From NCBI GenBank assembly GCA_964545855.1, contig CAZJHD010000024.1:1-64000 (forward strand): a DNA stretch of 64,000 bases. The letters are read 5' to 3'. The first letter of the stretch is position 1. The number at the start of each line of letters is the position of its first letter. A model generated the notes under the pieces. That model made no database searches. It was not told the origin of the DNA and saw nothing but the letters and a program-made list of their open reading frames with translations. Below are positions 51,982 through 60,682 of this stretch, piece after piece. The translations under genes were made by a program, and so were the position numbers. Source of the stretch: CAZJHD01 sp964545855 (lineage in GTDB: Bacteria > Planctomycetota > UBA1135 > JACQFD01).

Positions 51982-53394
51982 ATGGTCACCTCGCGCGCCA
52001 TCTCCCTGCTGCCCGCCGCACTCGCGCTCCTCGGCTCCGCGAGCTTCGCATTGCCGGACGCACAGACGAGGTGCCAGCGTGACAAGCTCTCCGCCATCGC
52101 CAAGAGCATCAAAGGCGTCTTCGCGTGCTCTCCGAAGCAGCTGCAAGGCGTCACGCTCGGATCCTTCGACGAAGCATGTCTCGGCGAGGTCTCGCCGAAG
52201 TTCGTCGCGGCGTGGTCGCGGGCCATCCTCAAGGCCCACGAAGCGGGCGTGAGCTGCTTCAACGCGCCGAGTGCCGGCAGCGTCTCGGAGAGCTTGATCG
52301 AAGCCGCGATCGACAGTTCGGCTGTGATCCGCGCCGGATTCGCGCTTTCGGACGACGCGGCGCCCGCGGCGGTGACTCTGCTGAACACCTTGATGCGAGC
52401 AGGGGAGTCCTACATGACGGCGTCGCTCGCGGCTCATGCGAAGGACGCGGACAAGCCCGATCCCAGCGGGCTCGCGAAGTCGCTCGCGAAGGCCCTCGCC
52501 ACGCTCGAGGCGAAGACCGCCGGCGCGGCGCAGAAGGCTGCGGCGATCGGCATCGCCTGGACCGGGAATGCCGCGGAGATCGCGGCGGCGCTCGATCCCC
52601 ACGTCGCGGGCCTGGTCCTCGGAATCTCGACGAACCCCGGATTCGCGATCGGCAGGCTCGTTGACAGCGGCGTGTCGGGCGTCGACTTCTCGCCGGGGCT
52701 CGATGGAGGCCCGAACCTGACGCTCGCAGGAGGGCTGTTCCCCATCACGGGCCCGGTGATGAGCTTCTCGATCGGCGGCATCGAGCTCGGCGGCGCGGAA
52801 GTATCGGCCACCGGGTTCGTCACTCCCGTGTCGCTCGTGACCGGCGCCGTGGACGAGGCCCATCCCACCGTCACGAACATGGCGCGCTTCCTCCAGACGA
52901 TCGATGACGACGGGAAGGCAAGCAATGGCATTGCGGTCGCCGCAGCGGTCCGGGAGGCCGCCGGACTGCTCTCCCTCGACTTCAGCGACACCGATGCCGT
53001 CGTGTCGCTGGCGGAGCAGCTCACGCCGCTCACCAGCAAGGGAGCCCATTCCGCCGTGTCGGCGCTGCAGGCCCAGAAGCACCTCCAGGGCGCGCTGCTC
53101 GGCGCCTTCGCCGGGACGTACGCAGGGACGTTCCGCGGCGACGACTCCGGCACATGGCAGGTCGCGATCTCGACGGGCGGAACGATCAAGGGGAACGGCA
53201 TCTCCAACGACGTCGGGAAGATCGGAATCAAGGGAAAGCTCACGAGCGGCGGAGCGCTCGATGCCGTGGCAGGGAGCGTCACCACCGGAGCCGTGTTCCA
53301 GGGCACGGTCGACGCGCAGGGCCAGATCAGCGGGCTCTGGGTGAACGCAAAGTTCGGCGAGAGCGGCACTTTCTCGGGTTCTCTGCTCCCTTGA
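51982..53394 (+). CDS. Secreted protein of unknown function
   Basis: 470 residues. The start ATG 51982 is fixed by a strong AAGGAGG at 51968-51974 (seven bases away), rare in this window. Signal peptide (residues ~1-26), then an alanine-rich helical region with four cysteines. A central motif, ATGFVTPVSLVTGAVDEAHP followed by TNMARFLQTIDDDG, resembles a module I recall from secreted bacterial lipoproteins. The last ~90 residues form glycine-rich strands with GTYAGTFRGDDSGTW and GTFSGSLLP. No enzymatic motif. Confidence 0.75.
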   Translation: MVTSRAISLLPAALALLGSASFALPDAQTRCQRDKLSAIAKSIKGVFACSPKQLQGVTLGSFDEACLGEVSPKFVAAWSRAILKAHEAGVSCFNAPSAGSVSESLIEAAIDSSAVIRAGFALSDDAAPAAVTLLNTLMRAGESYMTASLAAHAKDADKPDPSGLAKSLAKALATLEAKTAGAAQKAAAIGIAWTGNAAEIAAALDPHVAGLVLGISTNPGFAIGRLVDSGVSGVDFSPGLDGGPNLTLAGGLFPITGPVMSFSIGGIELGGAEVSATGFVTPVSLVTGAVDEAHPTVTNMARFLQTIDDDGKASNGIAVAAAVREAAGLLSLDFSDTDAVVSLAEQLTPLTSKGAHSAVSALQAQKHLQGALLGAFAGTYAGTFRGDDSGTWQVAISTGGTIKGNGISNDVGKIGIKGKLTSGGALDAVAGSVTTGAVFQGTVDAQGQISGLWVNAKFGESGTFSGSLLP

Positions 53395-53465
53395 TCGAAC
53401 AGTCTGCGCCACGGGATCAAACCGAGCGTGCGTCGCAAGGACCGCGCTCCGGAGGTGAGGAGGTG

Positions 53466-53504
53466 GCGTAACGCGGGCCTGGCGGGCGCGGGTCGATGGG
53501 GACC
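53466..53504 (+). promoter_or_regulatory. Conserved upstream element, copy B
   Basis: Same GCGTAACGCG block and GGTCGATGGGGACC block at the spacing of copy A; only the six or so bases between them differ. AGGAG at 53505-53509 then serves the ATG at 53518. Confidence 0.5.
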
Positions 53505-53517
53505 AGGAGCCTCCACC

Positions 53518-56499
53518 ATGCGTCCGACCCTTCGACCGCGATTCGCCTCCATCCTCGCCCTCCCGACTCTCCTTCTCGTCGCCGCCGCGACGCCTGCCCA
53601 GGGAACTCTGCAGACCCACGCCGGCTCCGCGTGGGGCGGTCAGTTCGGGAGCGCCGTCGCGTTCCTCGACGATCTGAACAGCGACGGCGTGCACGAGATC
53701 CTCGTGGGGGCCCCCGACGACGACACGGTCGCCCTCGACGCCGGGGCGGCCTTCGTGCTGCACGGCGCCACGGGCGTGGTGCTCCGGACGCACTACGGAG
53801 CGAACGCGGGAGACCGGCTCGGCGCAGCCGTCGCGTTCGCCCACGACCATTGGTGGCTCGGCGACGGCGTGAACGACTACGCGATCGGCATTCCCTTCGC
53901 CGACGCGGGCGGTGCGAACGCAGGACAAGTGCAGATCCGCTCCGGCGCGACGGGAAGCCTCCTCTCGACGATGAACGGGGCTGCCGCGGGCGACCGCTTC
54001 GGCTCGGCTTTCGCCTCGCTGGGAACGATCGACGACGGCACGACCACCGGAACCGCTCTCGCGATCGGCGCGCCCTACGCGGACGCTCCCGGTGCCGCCG
54101 ACGCCGGAGGCTTCTTCCTTCGCTTCTCGAACGGCACGACGCCGGCCGCACCCCTTGCCACGCACCTCGGTTCGCAGGCGGGAGAGCACCTCGGATCGTC
54201 GATCCACTACGCATCGTTCTTCTTCGGCTTCCTCGGCCGGTTCGCCGTGGGGGCGCCTGACTACGACAGCCTCTTCGCGGGCGTCGACGCAGGACGCTTC
54301 GAGGCCTGGGACATCGACTACGACTCCGGGACGCAGACCACCACGCTCGAGCTCGAAGGGTCCGTCGCCGGCACGTCGGCGGGCCAGCGCCTCGGCACGT
54401 CGGTCGCGGTCCTCCACCAGGAGGGCAGCGAACGCTACGCGGCCGGCGGACCTGGCGGTGCGACGCCATCGGTGCTCGTCTTCGAGACCCAGTGGCAGGC
54501 CTCGCCGCTGCTCGTGGCGACGCTCACGGGCACCGGCGGCTTCGGCTCGTCGATCGCTGCGGGAAACCCTCTGTCGTTCGCCGAGTACCTCGCCGTCGGC
54601 TCGCCGGACTTCGAGATCGGAGGCGTGCCGAAGGGACGAGTGACGATCTTCGTGAACGGGACCGCGGTGCAGACCCTCGACGGCGCGCACGCGAACGGCC
54701 GCTTCGGCGCGACCCTCGCCTCGGAATCCGGGGCGGACTACGACTCCCCGCTCGATCGCTTCGCCGTCGCGGCGCCGGGCGCGGACATCGCGGGCGTCGA
54801 CGACGGATGGGTCGAGGTCCGCACGCCTCCCTCCCCCTACGACTCGGTCATCGCGCGCTCGCAGCCGCAGGCGATCGGAGCGCAGGCAGGCCGGTCCGTG
54901 GCGGGGCTCCCGGACGTGAACGGGGACGGCGTGCCCGACTTCCTCGTGGGGGCGCCGGCGGACTCGGTGACGTTGGGGATCCCCTTCCCCATCGAGTTCG
55001 TGCGCTGCGGCAGCGCGCGCGTCATCTCGGGCGCCACGGGGGCCGTGCTCCGCACCCACCTGGGCCCGTCGTCGGGAGACGAGCTCGGCTGGTCCGTCGC
55101 GAACATCGGCGACGCGAACGGCGACGGCGTCGCCGACTACGCCGTCGGCGCGCCGCAGCGGCTCAACGCGTCCAACACGAAGGGCTACGCGAGGGTCTAC
55201 TCCGGCGCGACGGGCGCCCTGCTCTTCACCGTCTCGGGCGTCATCAACGGCGGCGAGTTCGGATTCGCCGTCGGCGGCGGAAGCGACTTCAACGGGGACG
55301 GCCGGCGCGATCTCCTCGTCGGCGCGCCGGGGACGACGAACGGCATCGTCTACATCTGGAGCGGCGCAACGGGGCTCCTGCTCGGCGGGATGGCCGGCGA
55401 GAACGCGGGAGACCGCTTCGGTGCGTCCGTGGCGGGGCTCGGCGCCGACGTCTCGGGCGACGGTGTCCACGACTGGGTCGCGGGCGCTCCGAACTTCGAC
55501 TTCTTCGGGAATGCCGACGCGGGCCGCACCTACTTGATGCGCAGCCACACGAGCCTCCTCTTCAAGTGGGGCGTGAACGGCGTCGCCGCCGGAGACCGCT
55601 GCGGCACGTCGGTCGCGAACGCCGGCGACCTGAACGGCGACGGCACCGTCGATTTCGTCGTCGGCCTCCCGGGCTACGACTTCCCCGCATCGAACGCCGG
55701 TCGCGCGCGCGTCTTCTCCGGAGCGGGCGCGCTTCCGGTTCAGATCGGCGACGCCTTCGGCAACGGCACGAACGACTCGCTCGGCACGTCGGTCGCCGGC
55801 GTCGGCGACCTCGACCTCGACGGCCACGCCGACTGGGCGGCGGGCGCGCCCGAGCAGTCGGGGCTCCCCATCGGCGACGGCTACGTGAAGGTGCTCTCGG
55901 GCGTCGGGAGCGAGCTGCTCTTCACGGCCCGGGGCGATTCCGAGTCGGGCTTCGGCCACGCGATCGCGCCGATCGGCGACGCCGACGCGGACGGTCTCCC
56001 CGATCTCGTCGTGGGCGAGCCCGCGGACTTCGCGAACGGAGACGAGTCGGGAGCGGCCACGCTCGTCTCGCTGCGACCGGCGGGGATCGAGCACTACGGC
56101 AGCGTTCCCCCCGGCTGTGCGGGCCCGCAGCGTCTCGCGGCGCATGGCGTGCCGAGCGTCGGGAATGCTCTCTTCGCGCTCCGCTGCAACAGAGCGCCCG
56201 CGAGCAGCCTCGGGCTGCTGCTCGTCACCGACTCGAAGGACCCGAGCCCGACCGGCACCGACGTCTTCGGGATCGGGGCTCAGCTCCTCGTCGACTTCTT
56301 CGCCGCCACCGAGGTGCTCGGCCTCGACATGAACAGCGACGCCCTCGGCTTCGGCGCGACGCCGACGCCGGTCCCGGCGAACGCCGCGCTCGTCGGGAAG
56401 ACCTACTTCGCGCAGGCCCTCTGGGCCTGGGGCGCCGCCTGCCCGCTGCCGCCCTACGGGCTCAGCACGAGCTCCGGGGTCGCGCTCACGATCCAGTAG
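53518..56499 (+). CDS. Secreted integrin-like FG-GAP repeat protein with shared C-terminal domain
   Basis: 993 residues. ATG 53518 has AGGAG eight bases upstream and starts a signal peptide (to about ATPAQG). Around 14 FG-GAP repeats follow, typically GDRLGAAVAFAHD or GDELGWSVANIGDANGDGVADYAVGAP, as in integrin alpha propellers, with calcium loops. The C-terminal ~110 residues (HYGSVPPGC to VALTIQ) are the shared domain, nearly identical in part to the truncated gene at 48592. Probably an extracellular adhesion- or binding-type protein. No enzymatic signature. Confidence 0.88.
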   Translation: MRPTLRPRFASILALPTLLLVAAATPAQGTLQTHAGSAWGGQFGSAVAFLDDLNSDGVHEILVGAPDDDTVALDAGAAFVLHGATGVVLRTHYGANAGDRLGAAVAFAHDHWWLGDGVNDYAIGIPFADAGGANAGQVQIRSGATGSLLSTMNGAAAGDRFGSAFASLGTIDDGTTTGTALAIGAPYADAPGAADAGGFFLRFSNGTTPAAPLATHLGSQAGEHLGSSIHYASFFFGFLGRFAVGAPDYDSLFAGVDAGRFEAWDIDYDSGTQTTTLELEGSVAGTSAGQRLGTSVAVLHQEGSERYAAGGPGGATPSVLVFETQWQASPLLVATLTGTGGFGSSIAAGNPLSFAEYLAVGSPDFEIGGVPKGRVTIFVNGTAVQTLDGAHANGRFGATLASESGADYDSPLDRFAVAAPGADIAGVDDGWVEVRTPPSPYDSVIARSQPQAIGAQAGRSVAGLPDVNGDGVPDFLVGAPADSVTLGIPFPIEFVRCGSARVISGATGAVLRTHLGPSSGDELGWSVANIGDANGDGVADYAVGAPQRLNASNTKGYARVYSGATGALLFTVSGVINGGEFGFAVGGGSDFNGDGRRDLLVGAPGTTNGIVYIWSGATGLLLGGMAGENAGDRFGASVAGLGADVSGDGVHDWVAGAPNFDFFGNADAGRTYLMRSHTSLLFKWGVNGVAAGDRCGTSVANAGDLNGDGTVDFVVGLPGYDFPASNAGRARVFSGAGALPVQIGDAFGNGTNDSLGTSVAGVGDLDLDGHADWAAGAPEQSGLPIGDGYVKVLSGVGSELLFTARGDSESGFGHAIAPIGDADADGLPDLVVGEPADFANGDESGAATLVSLRPAGIEHYGSVPPGCAGPQRLAAHGVPSVGNALFALRCNRAPASSLGLLLVTDSKDPSPTGTDVFGIGAQLLVDFFAATEVLGLDMNSDALGFGATPTPVPANAALVGKTYFAQALWAWGAACPLPPYGLSTSSGVALTIQ

Positions 56500-56521
56500 C
56501 GAGCGTTCGCCCGGTTGTCGC

Positions 56522-56557
56522 CGGAGTCGTCAGATATCATGATATTTGACGACTCCG
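56522..56557. promoter_or_regulatory. 36-bp near-perfect palindrome before the DUF4143 ATPase
   Basis: Centre between 56539 and 56540: 17 of 18 base pairs are complementary, with one mismatch (G56533 opposite T56546). The inner part, ATATCATGATAT, is strikingly AT-rich for this genome; the outer part is CGGAGTCGTCA. It ends exactly one base before ATG 56558, so it covers the ribosome-binding region. Likely an operator or a hairpin sequestering the start. Confidence 0.8.
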
Positions 56558-57724
56558 ATGTCGCCCGAAGACGACGAGACGCCTCCCTTCGTCGAGCGCA
56601 TCCCCGACCTGGACGCGTGGATGCGCAAGAAGTCCCACTTCCTGCTCGGTCCGCGGCAGACCGGGAAGACGACGCTCTTGCGCCACGCGCTGCCGAAGGC
56701 CCGCCGATACGACCTTCTCGACAGCGCCGTGTACCTGGCTCTGAGCCAGCGACCCGGGCGGCTCGGAGAGGAGGTCGTGCGGAGAGGCGAAGTGATCGTC
56801 ATCGACGAGATCCAGCGTCTGCCGGAGCTGCTGCACGAGGTGCAGCGCCTCATCGAGGAGCGCGGAGTCCGCTTCCTCCTGACGGGATCGAGCGCCCGGA
56901 AACTCCGGAGCGGAGGCGTGAACCTCCTCGGCGGCCGCGCCCGGACGAAGCGGCTCCACCCGCTGACGTACCGGGAGCTCGGAGCCCGCTTCGACCTCGC
57001 ACGCGCGATCGAGCGCGGGACGCTCCCGTCGATCTACTTCTCCGACGATCCCCGCGCCGACCTGGACGCCTACACCGGGACCTACCTGCAGCAAGAGATC
57101 GTCGCCGAGGGAGCGACCCGCAACGTGCCGGCCTTCAGCCGCTTCCTCCGGATCGCCGCGATCTGCAGCGCGCAGCTCGTCAACTACACGAACGTGGCCA
57201 ACGACGCGCAGGTGCCGCGCACGACGGTCTACGAGTACTTCGAGATCCTGAAGGACACGCTCCTCGTCCACGAGGTGCCCGCCTGGAAGAAGTCGCGCAA
57301 GCGGAAGCCCCTCGTCACGTCGAAGCTCTACTTCTTCGACGTCGGCGTCGTGTCCGCGCTCCAGGGAAGGCCGGTCTCTCCGGGCACGCCCGAGTTCGGC
57401 CTCGCTTTCGAGACGTGGCTCCTCCACGAGCTCGTCGCGTGGAGCGATTACGTCTCCGGCCTCCCCATCTCGTACTGGCGCTCCACTTCGGGCTTCGAGG
57501 TCGACTTCGTCCTCGGAGACGAGGCCGCCGTCGAAGTGAAAGCGAAGGAGAACGTCTCCGCGAGCGACCTGCGCTCGCTCCGCGCACTCGGAGAGGAGGG
57601 AAAGCTGAAGCGTCTCATCTGCGTCAGCCTGGAGCCGCGCGCCCGGAAGATCGACGGCATCACGGTCCTCCCCTGGCGCGAATTCCTGGACGCGCTCTGG
57701 GACGGCGAGATCGCGGGTGGCTGA
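56558..57724 (+). CDS. AAA+ ATPase with DUF4143 C-terminal domain
   Basis: 388 residues. Walker A is GPRQTGKTT at 31-39, and VIVIDEIQRLPELLHEVQRLIEE is the Walker B region. FLLTGSSARKL is the sensor, followed by DUF4143 with VPRTTVYEYFEILKDTLL and DVGVVSALQG, and the late nuclease-like strand EVDFVLGDEAAVEVKAKE. Similar proteins are linked by genome context to defence or mobile DNA, with unproven function. It begins directly after a 36-base palindrome; a TTG at 56546 inside that palindrome is an alternative start. Confidence 0.87.
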   Translation: MSPEDDETPPFVERIPDLDAWMRKKSHFLLGPRQTGKTTLLRHALPKARRYDLLDSAVYLALSQRPGRLGEEVVRRGEVIVIDEIQRLPELLHEVQRLIEERGVRFLLTGSSARKLRSGGVNLLGGRARTKRLHPLTYRELGARFDLARAIERGTLPSIYFSDDPRADLDAYTGTYLQQEIVAEGATRNVPAFSRFLRIAAICSAQLVNYTNVANDAQVPRTTVYEYFEILKDTLLVHEVPAWKKSRKRKPLVTSKLYFFDVGVVSALQGRPVSPGTPEFGLAFETWLLHELVAWSDYVSGLPISYWRSTSGFEVDFVLGDEAAVEVKAKENVSASDLRSLRALGEEGKLKRLICVSLEPRARKIDGITVLPWREFLDALWDGEIAGG

Positions 57725-57766
57725 TCCCGGCGGCCGAGGCCGCCCGCCCCCGTCGCCGACCTCCGG

Positions 57767-57795
57767 CCCGTCCGGGTAGAAAGGACGGGTCCATG
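57767..57795 (+). promoter_or_regulatory. Leader hairpin shared by the ECF and kinase genes, copy 1
   Basis: CCCGTCC at 57767-57773 pairs with GGACGGG at 57783-57789 across the nine-base loop GGGTAGAAA. The stretch 57773-57795 matches 60600-60622 before the terminal kinase gene at 20 of 23 bases, including GGACGGGTC just before the start codon. Confidence 0.45.
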
Positions 57796-58407
57796 CCTCC
57801 GGACCCGGACCCTCCGCCCGCGCCGCCTCCCTCCAGCGCGAGCTTCGAATCGCTCCTCGAGAAGCACCTGCCGTCGCTGCAGGCTTTCGTGCGACTGCGC
57901 GCCGGCGCGGAGCTGCTGCGTCACGAGTCGAGTTCCGACCTCGCGCAATCGGTTTGCCGGGAGGTGCTCCAGCACCGCGACCGCTTCGCCCACGGGGGCG
58001 ACGCCGCGTTCCGCTCGTGGCTCTACACGACGGCGTCGCGCAAGATCATGAACCGCCACGCCTACTACCGCGCGAACCGGAGGGACGTCGGGCGCAACGC
58101 GCCGGGCGGGTACCCGGTCGCGCGCGACGAGGCGCTCCTCGCCGCCTGCCGCCGCCTCTCGACCCCGAGCCGTCGCCTCGCCGCCAAGGAGGAGGTGGCG
58201 CGCATCGAAGGCGTCCTCGACGCGCTTCCGGACGACCGGCGCGAGGTGATCCTCCTCTCGCGCATCGCGGGGCTCTCCCACAAGGAGATCGCCGATCACC
58301 TGGGCCGCACGGAGTCCGCCTGCCGCGTCCTCCTCCACCGGGCGCTCGCGGACCTCGCCGAGAGGCTGTTCACGCTCGACGGCCCCGACGGCGGCGCCGC
58401 ACCCTGA
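57793..58407 (+). CDS. RNA polymerase ECF-type sigma factor
   Basis: 204 residues. After a proline-rich start, residues ~17-100 are region 2 (HESSSDLAQSVCREVLQHRDRF and FRSWLYTTASRKIMNRH), and ~130-185 are region 4 (LPDDRREVILLSRIAGLSHKEIADHLGRTESACRVLLHRAL), the -35-binding helix-turn-helix. Such ECF factors in Planctomycetota are typically encoded beside Ser/Thr kinases; here the kinase is separated by the minus-strand hydrolase. ATG 57793 lies at the end of the shared leader. Confidence 0.9.
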   Translation: MPPDPDPPPAPPPSSASFESLLEKHLPSLQAFVRLRAGAELLRHESSSDLAQSVCREVLQHRDRFAHGGDAAFRSWLYTTASRKIMNRHAYYRANRRDVGRNAPGGYPVARDEALLAACRRLSTPSRRLAAKEEVARIEGVLDALPDDRREVILLSRIAGLSHKEIADHLGRTESACRVLLHRALADLAERLFTLDGPDGGAAP

Positions 58408-58436
58408 GCCGCTCGCGCCCCGCGCGCGCTGGTCCG

Positions 58437-60494
58437 CTACGGCCCGATCTCGAGCGTCGTAGGGCCGAACGCCTCGATCGGTCCCGCCGGGTCGAGGACG
58501 ATCCCCGCAAAGGTCATGCGGACGCCCTCGAGCAGCGGGAAGAGGCTCGGCGGCACGAGGACACCCGGCGCGCCGAAACCCTGGGCGTCGAGCAGGCCGA
58601 CGAAGGACGGCAGGTAGTTGCCGTTGGCGGCGTTCGCCCCTTCGATCGTGAGCGCGTCGAAGACCAGCGGGATCGGCGGCACGCCCGGGAAGACGGTCTC
58701 GGGCGCCTCTCCGCTGCCGCCCAGGAGGACCGCATAGACCCAGCCCGCGCGGCCTGGCCCTCCGCTCACGGTCATCCCGTGCGCGATGCCGGCGGCGACC
58801 GATTGCTGCGCGAATCGCGGCTGGAGGTTCACCTGGTAGGGGCGGGTCGGCAGCTCGATCCGGCTCGGCTCGCTCGGGGAGATCCGGATCGTGGTCGTCG
58901 TGCTCGTGAAGTACGGAGCGAAGCGGATCCGCTCGTAGCTCGGCGGCGCGTGATGCGCGAGGTTCATGATCCGCAGGACGAGGCGGTTCCCTGGAGGGAC
59001 CACGTGGGCGATGTCGCCGAAGTCGAACTCGAGCGTCTGGATGCCCACGACGCCCGACCGCACGCCCGCCGTGCCGAAGGTGATGAACTGCTCGACGCCC
59101 GCGGGGCTCGCGTGCTTCAGCTCCGCGCTCAGCTGGAATACCCCCGTCGTGTCGTCGACGTGGAGGACGACGCGCCCGCGCCCGAAGATCTCGATCGGCG
59201 ACGGCAGCGGCGGCGAGACGAACATCGGCGCCACCTTCGGGATCGACGCGAACGCGAGCGGCGGGTTCTTGCTCGCGTGCTGGAGCTTGTAGGTGAGCAG
59301 GTCGTAGCCGGGAGCCACGGCGTGGGCGATCGCGGGGCCGACCTCGGCGGAGGGCGCTGGGGCGAGCGACAGCGCTCCCGCTCCGCGCAGGTGCATCGAG
59401 GTCGCCGGGATCGCCGGCGGCCAGGCCGCGGCGCTCCGGTGCTCCCAGATCGACGACAGGTCCATGTGGTCGGGCTGATCCGCCTGGACGGCCACCTCGA
59501 CGGGCGCCTCGAGGTCGGCGCCGTTGGCGACGCTCTTCAAGTAGCGATCGAACCAGCGCCGCTGCTGGTCGAGGAGCACGTCGCGCTCGTGGGAGTTCTT
59601 CGGCGTGTCGTGGCCCCCGGTCGTCAGGGACTGCCGGAGCGGCGCGCCGGCGAGCAGGCCATTGAAGGCGTCGACCGCGGGACCCGGCATGTGTTTCGTG
59701 TCCTGCCACGCGAGCATCGAGCAGATCGGGACGATCGAGGTCTGCAGCAGGGGGTAGGCCTGGGCTTGGAAGAAGCCTTGAAGGAGCAGGTAGGCGCCCG
59801 GGTAATCCCCGGCCGCGAGCGCGAGGAGCAGAGGATCCGTCGGCAGCAGGGACTCGAGCATCTCGTCGTTCACGAGCGTGCCCCCCGGCATGTTCTTGGC
59901 CAGGAGCTCGGGATTGTTGTTCTCCGAGGCGACCGCAAGCACCGTCGGGTAGGAAGCGACCGCGCATCCCGCAGCGGGACAGGGGATCGGGCGACCCGAC
60001 CAGGCCGCCGCGTTCGTCGCCTGCTGGCCGCCGAGGGAGTGTCCCATCACGCCGAGCCGCGTGAGGTCCATCGCCCCCGCGGCGAGAGCCGCCGCCTTGC
60101 CGTGGCACTCCGCCGAGTCGTGGAGGAGCTCCGCCTCCGACATGCCGCCGGTCCACCCCGCGTTCAGCGCGACGGTCGAGCCGTGATTGCGCATGTCGTA
60201 GGCGTAGGTGACGTAGCCCATCGACGCGAGCACCTTGCACTTGCCCGCGACGTCGGGGTTGTTCTTGTCGCCCCCGCCGCCGTGGGCGACGAGAACCCCC
60301 GGCCAGCCGCCGGGCGGCGGGAGCGTGGCGGGGACGTAGACGTCCATCAGCGTCCGGTAGCCGTCGGCCCAGACGACGAGGTTGTTCGTCGAGGCGATCC
60401 ACCCGAATCCGCCCGGAGGCGTCGGAGGATCCTGGGGCGCCGCGAGCAGCGGCAGAGCAAGGAACGCGGCGGCGAGGGCAGGGGGAACCGGCAT
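58437..60494 (-). CDS. Secreted alpha/beta hydrolase, CocE/dipeptidyl-peptidase-like
   Basis: 685 residues. Signal peptide (to about LLAAPQ). Residues ~40-330 are an alpha/beta hydrolase with the nucleophile elbow GHSLGG (Ser153) and a His-containing TTGGHDTPKNSHE later. The C-terminal half, with FGRGRVVLHVDDTTGVFQLSAELK and PPGNRLVLRIMNLAHHAP, is the jelly-roll domain of CocE/NonD-type hydrolases. The end adds a ~130-residue region with YAVLLGGSGEAPET resembling the tails of the other secreted proteins. Substrate unknown; likely an exported esterase or peptidase. Confidence 0.8.
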   Translation of the reverse strand: MPVPPALAAAFLALPLLAAPQDPPTPPGGFGWIASTNNLVVWADGYRTLMDVYVPATLPPPGGWPGVLVAHGGGGDKNNPDVAGKCKVLASMGYVTYAYDMRNHGSTVALNAGWTGGMSEAELLHDSAECHGKAAALAAGAMDLTRLGVMGHSLGGQQATNAAAWSGRPIPCPAAGCAVASYPTVLAVASENNNPELLAKNMPGGTLVNDEMLESLLPTDPLLLALAAGDYPGAYLLLQGFFQAQAYPLLQTSIVPICSMLAWQDTKHMPGPAVDAFNGLLAGAPLRQSLTTGGHDTPKNSHERDVLLDQQRRWFDRYLKSVANGADLEAPVEVAVQADQPDHMDLSSIWEHRSAAAWPPAIPATSMHLRGAGALSLAPAPSAEVGPAIAHAVAPGYDLLTYKLQHASKNPPLAFASIPKVAPMFVSPPLPSPIEIFGRGRVVLHVDDTTGVFQLSAELKHASPAGVEQFITFGTAGVRSGVVGIQTLEFDFGDIAHVVPPGNRLVLRIMNLAHHAPPSYERIRFAPYFTSTTTTIRISPSEPSRIELPTRPYQVNLQPRFAQQSVAAGIAHGMTVSGGPGRAGWVYAVLLGGSGEAPETVFPGVPPIPLVFDALTIEGANAANGNYLPSFVGLLDAQGFGAPGVLVPPSLFPLLEGVRMTFAGIVLDPAGPIEAFGPTTLEIGP

Positions 60495-60599
60495 GGTGCG
60501 GGTCGCTGGAGGTGCGGATCGGCGTTCCGACGTCCTCAGAACGGTACCCCGAGGTGCGCTCCATCGCCGTTCTCGCCGGTCGCTCGCATGGGACCCCGC

Positions 60600-60622
60600 C
60601 GGTTAGAACGGACGGGTCGATG
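60600..60622 (+). promoter_or_regulatory. Leader shared by the ECF and kinase genes, copy 2
   Basis: Matches 57773-57795 at 20 of 23 bases (TAGAA and GGACGGGTC conserved) and, as there, runs into an ATG. Here that ATG (60620) opens a 20-residue frame rather than a sigma factor. It lies in the 184-base divergent region between hydrolase and kinase. Confidence 0.4.
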
Positions 60623-60682
60623 ACGACCGCACTCCTTGCTGGCATCAAGCCGACCCAAGTCGCTCGAGGAGGCGCGCCATGA
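60620..60682 (+). CDS. 20-residue leader peptide or remnant ORF
   Basis: MTTALLAGIKPTQVARGGAP, then TGA overlapping the kinase ATG (ATGA at 60679-60682). Its ATG lies exactly where the ECF sigma gene ATG lies relative to the shared leader. It may be a regulatory leader peptide or what is left of a sigma-factor gene. No homology seen. Confidence 0.25.
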   Translation: MTTALLAGIKPTQVARGGAP

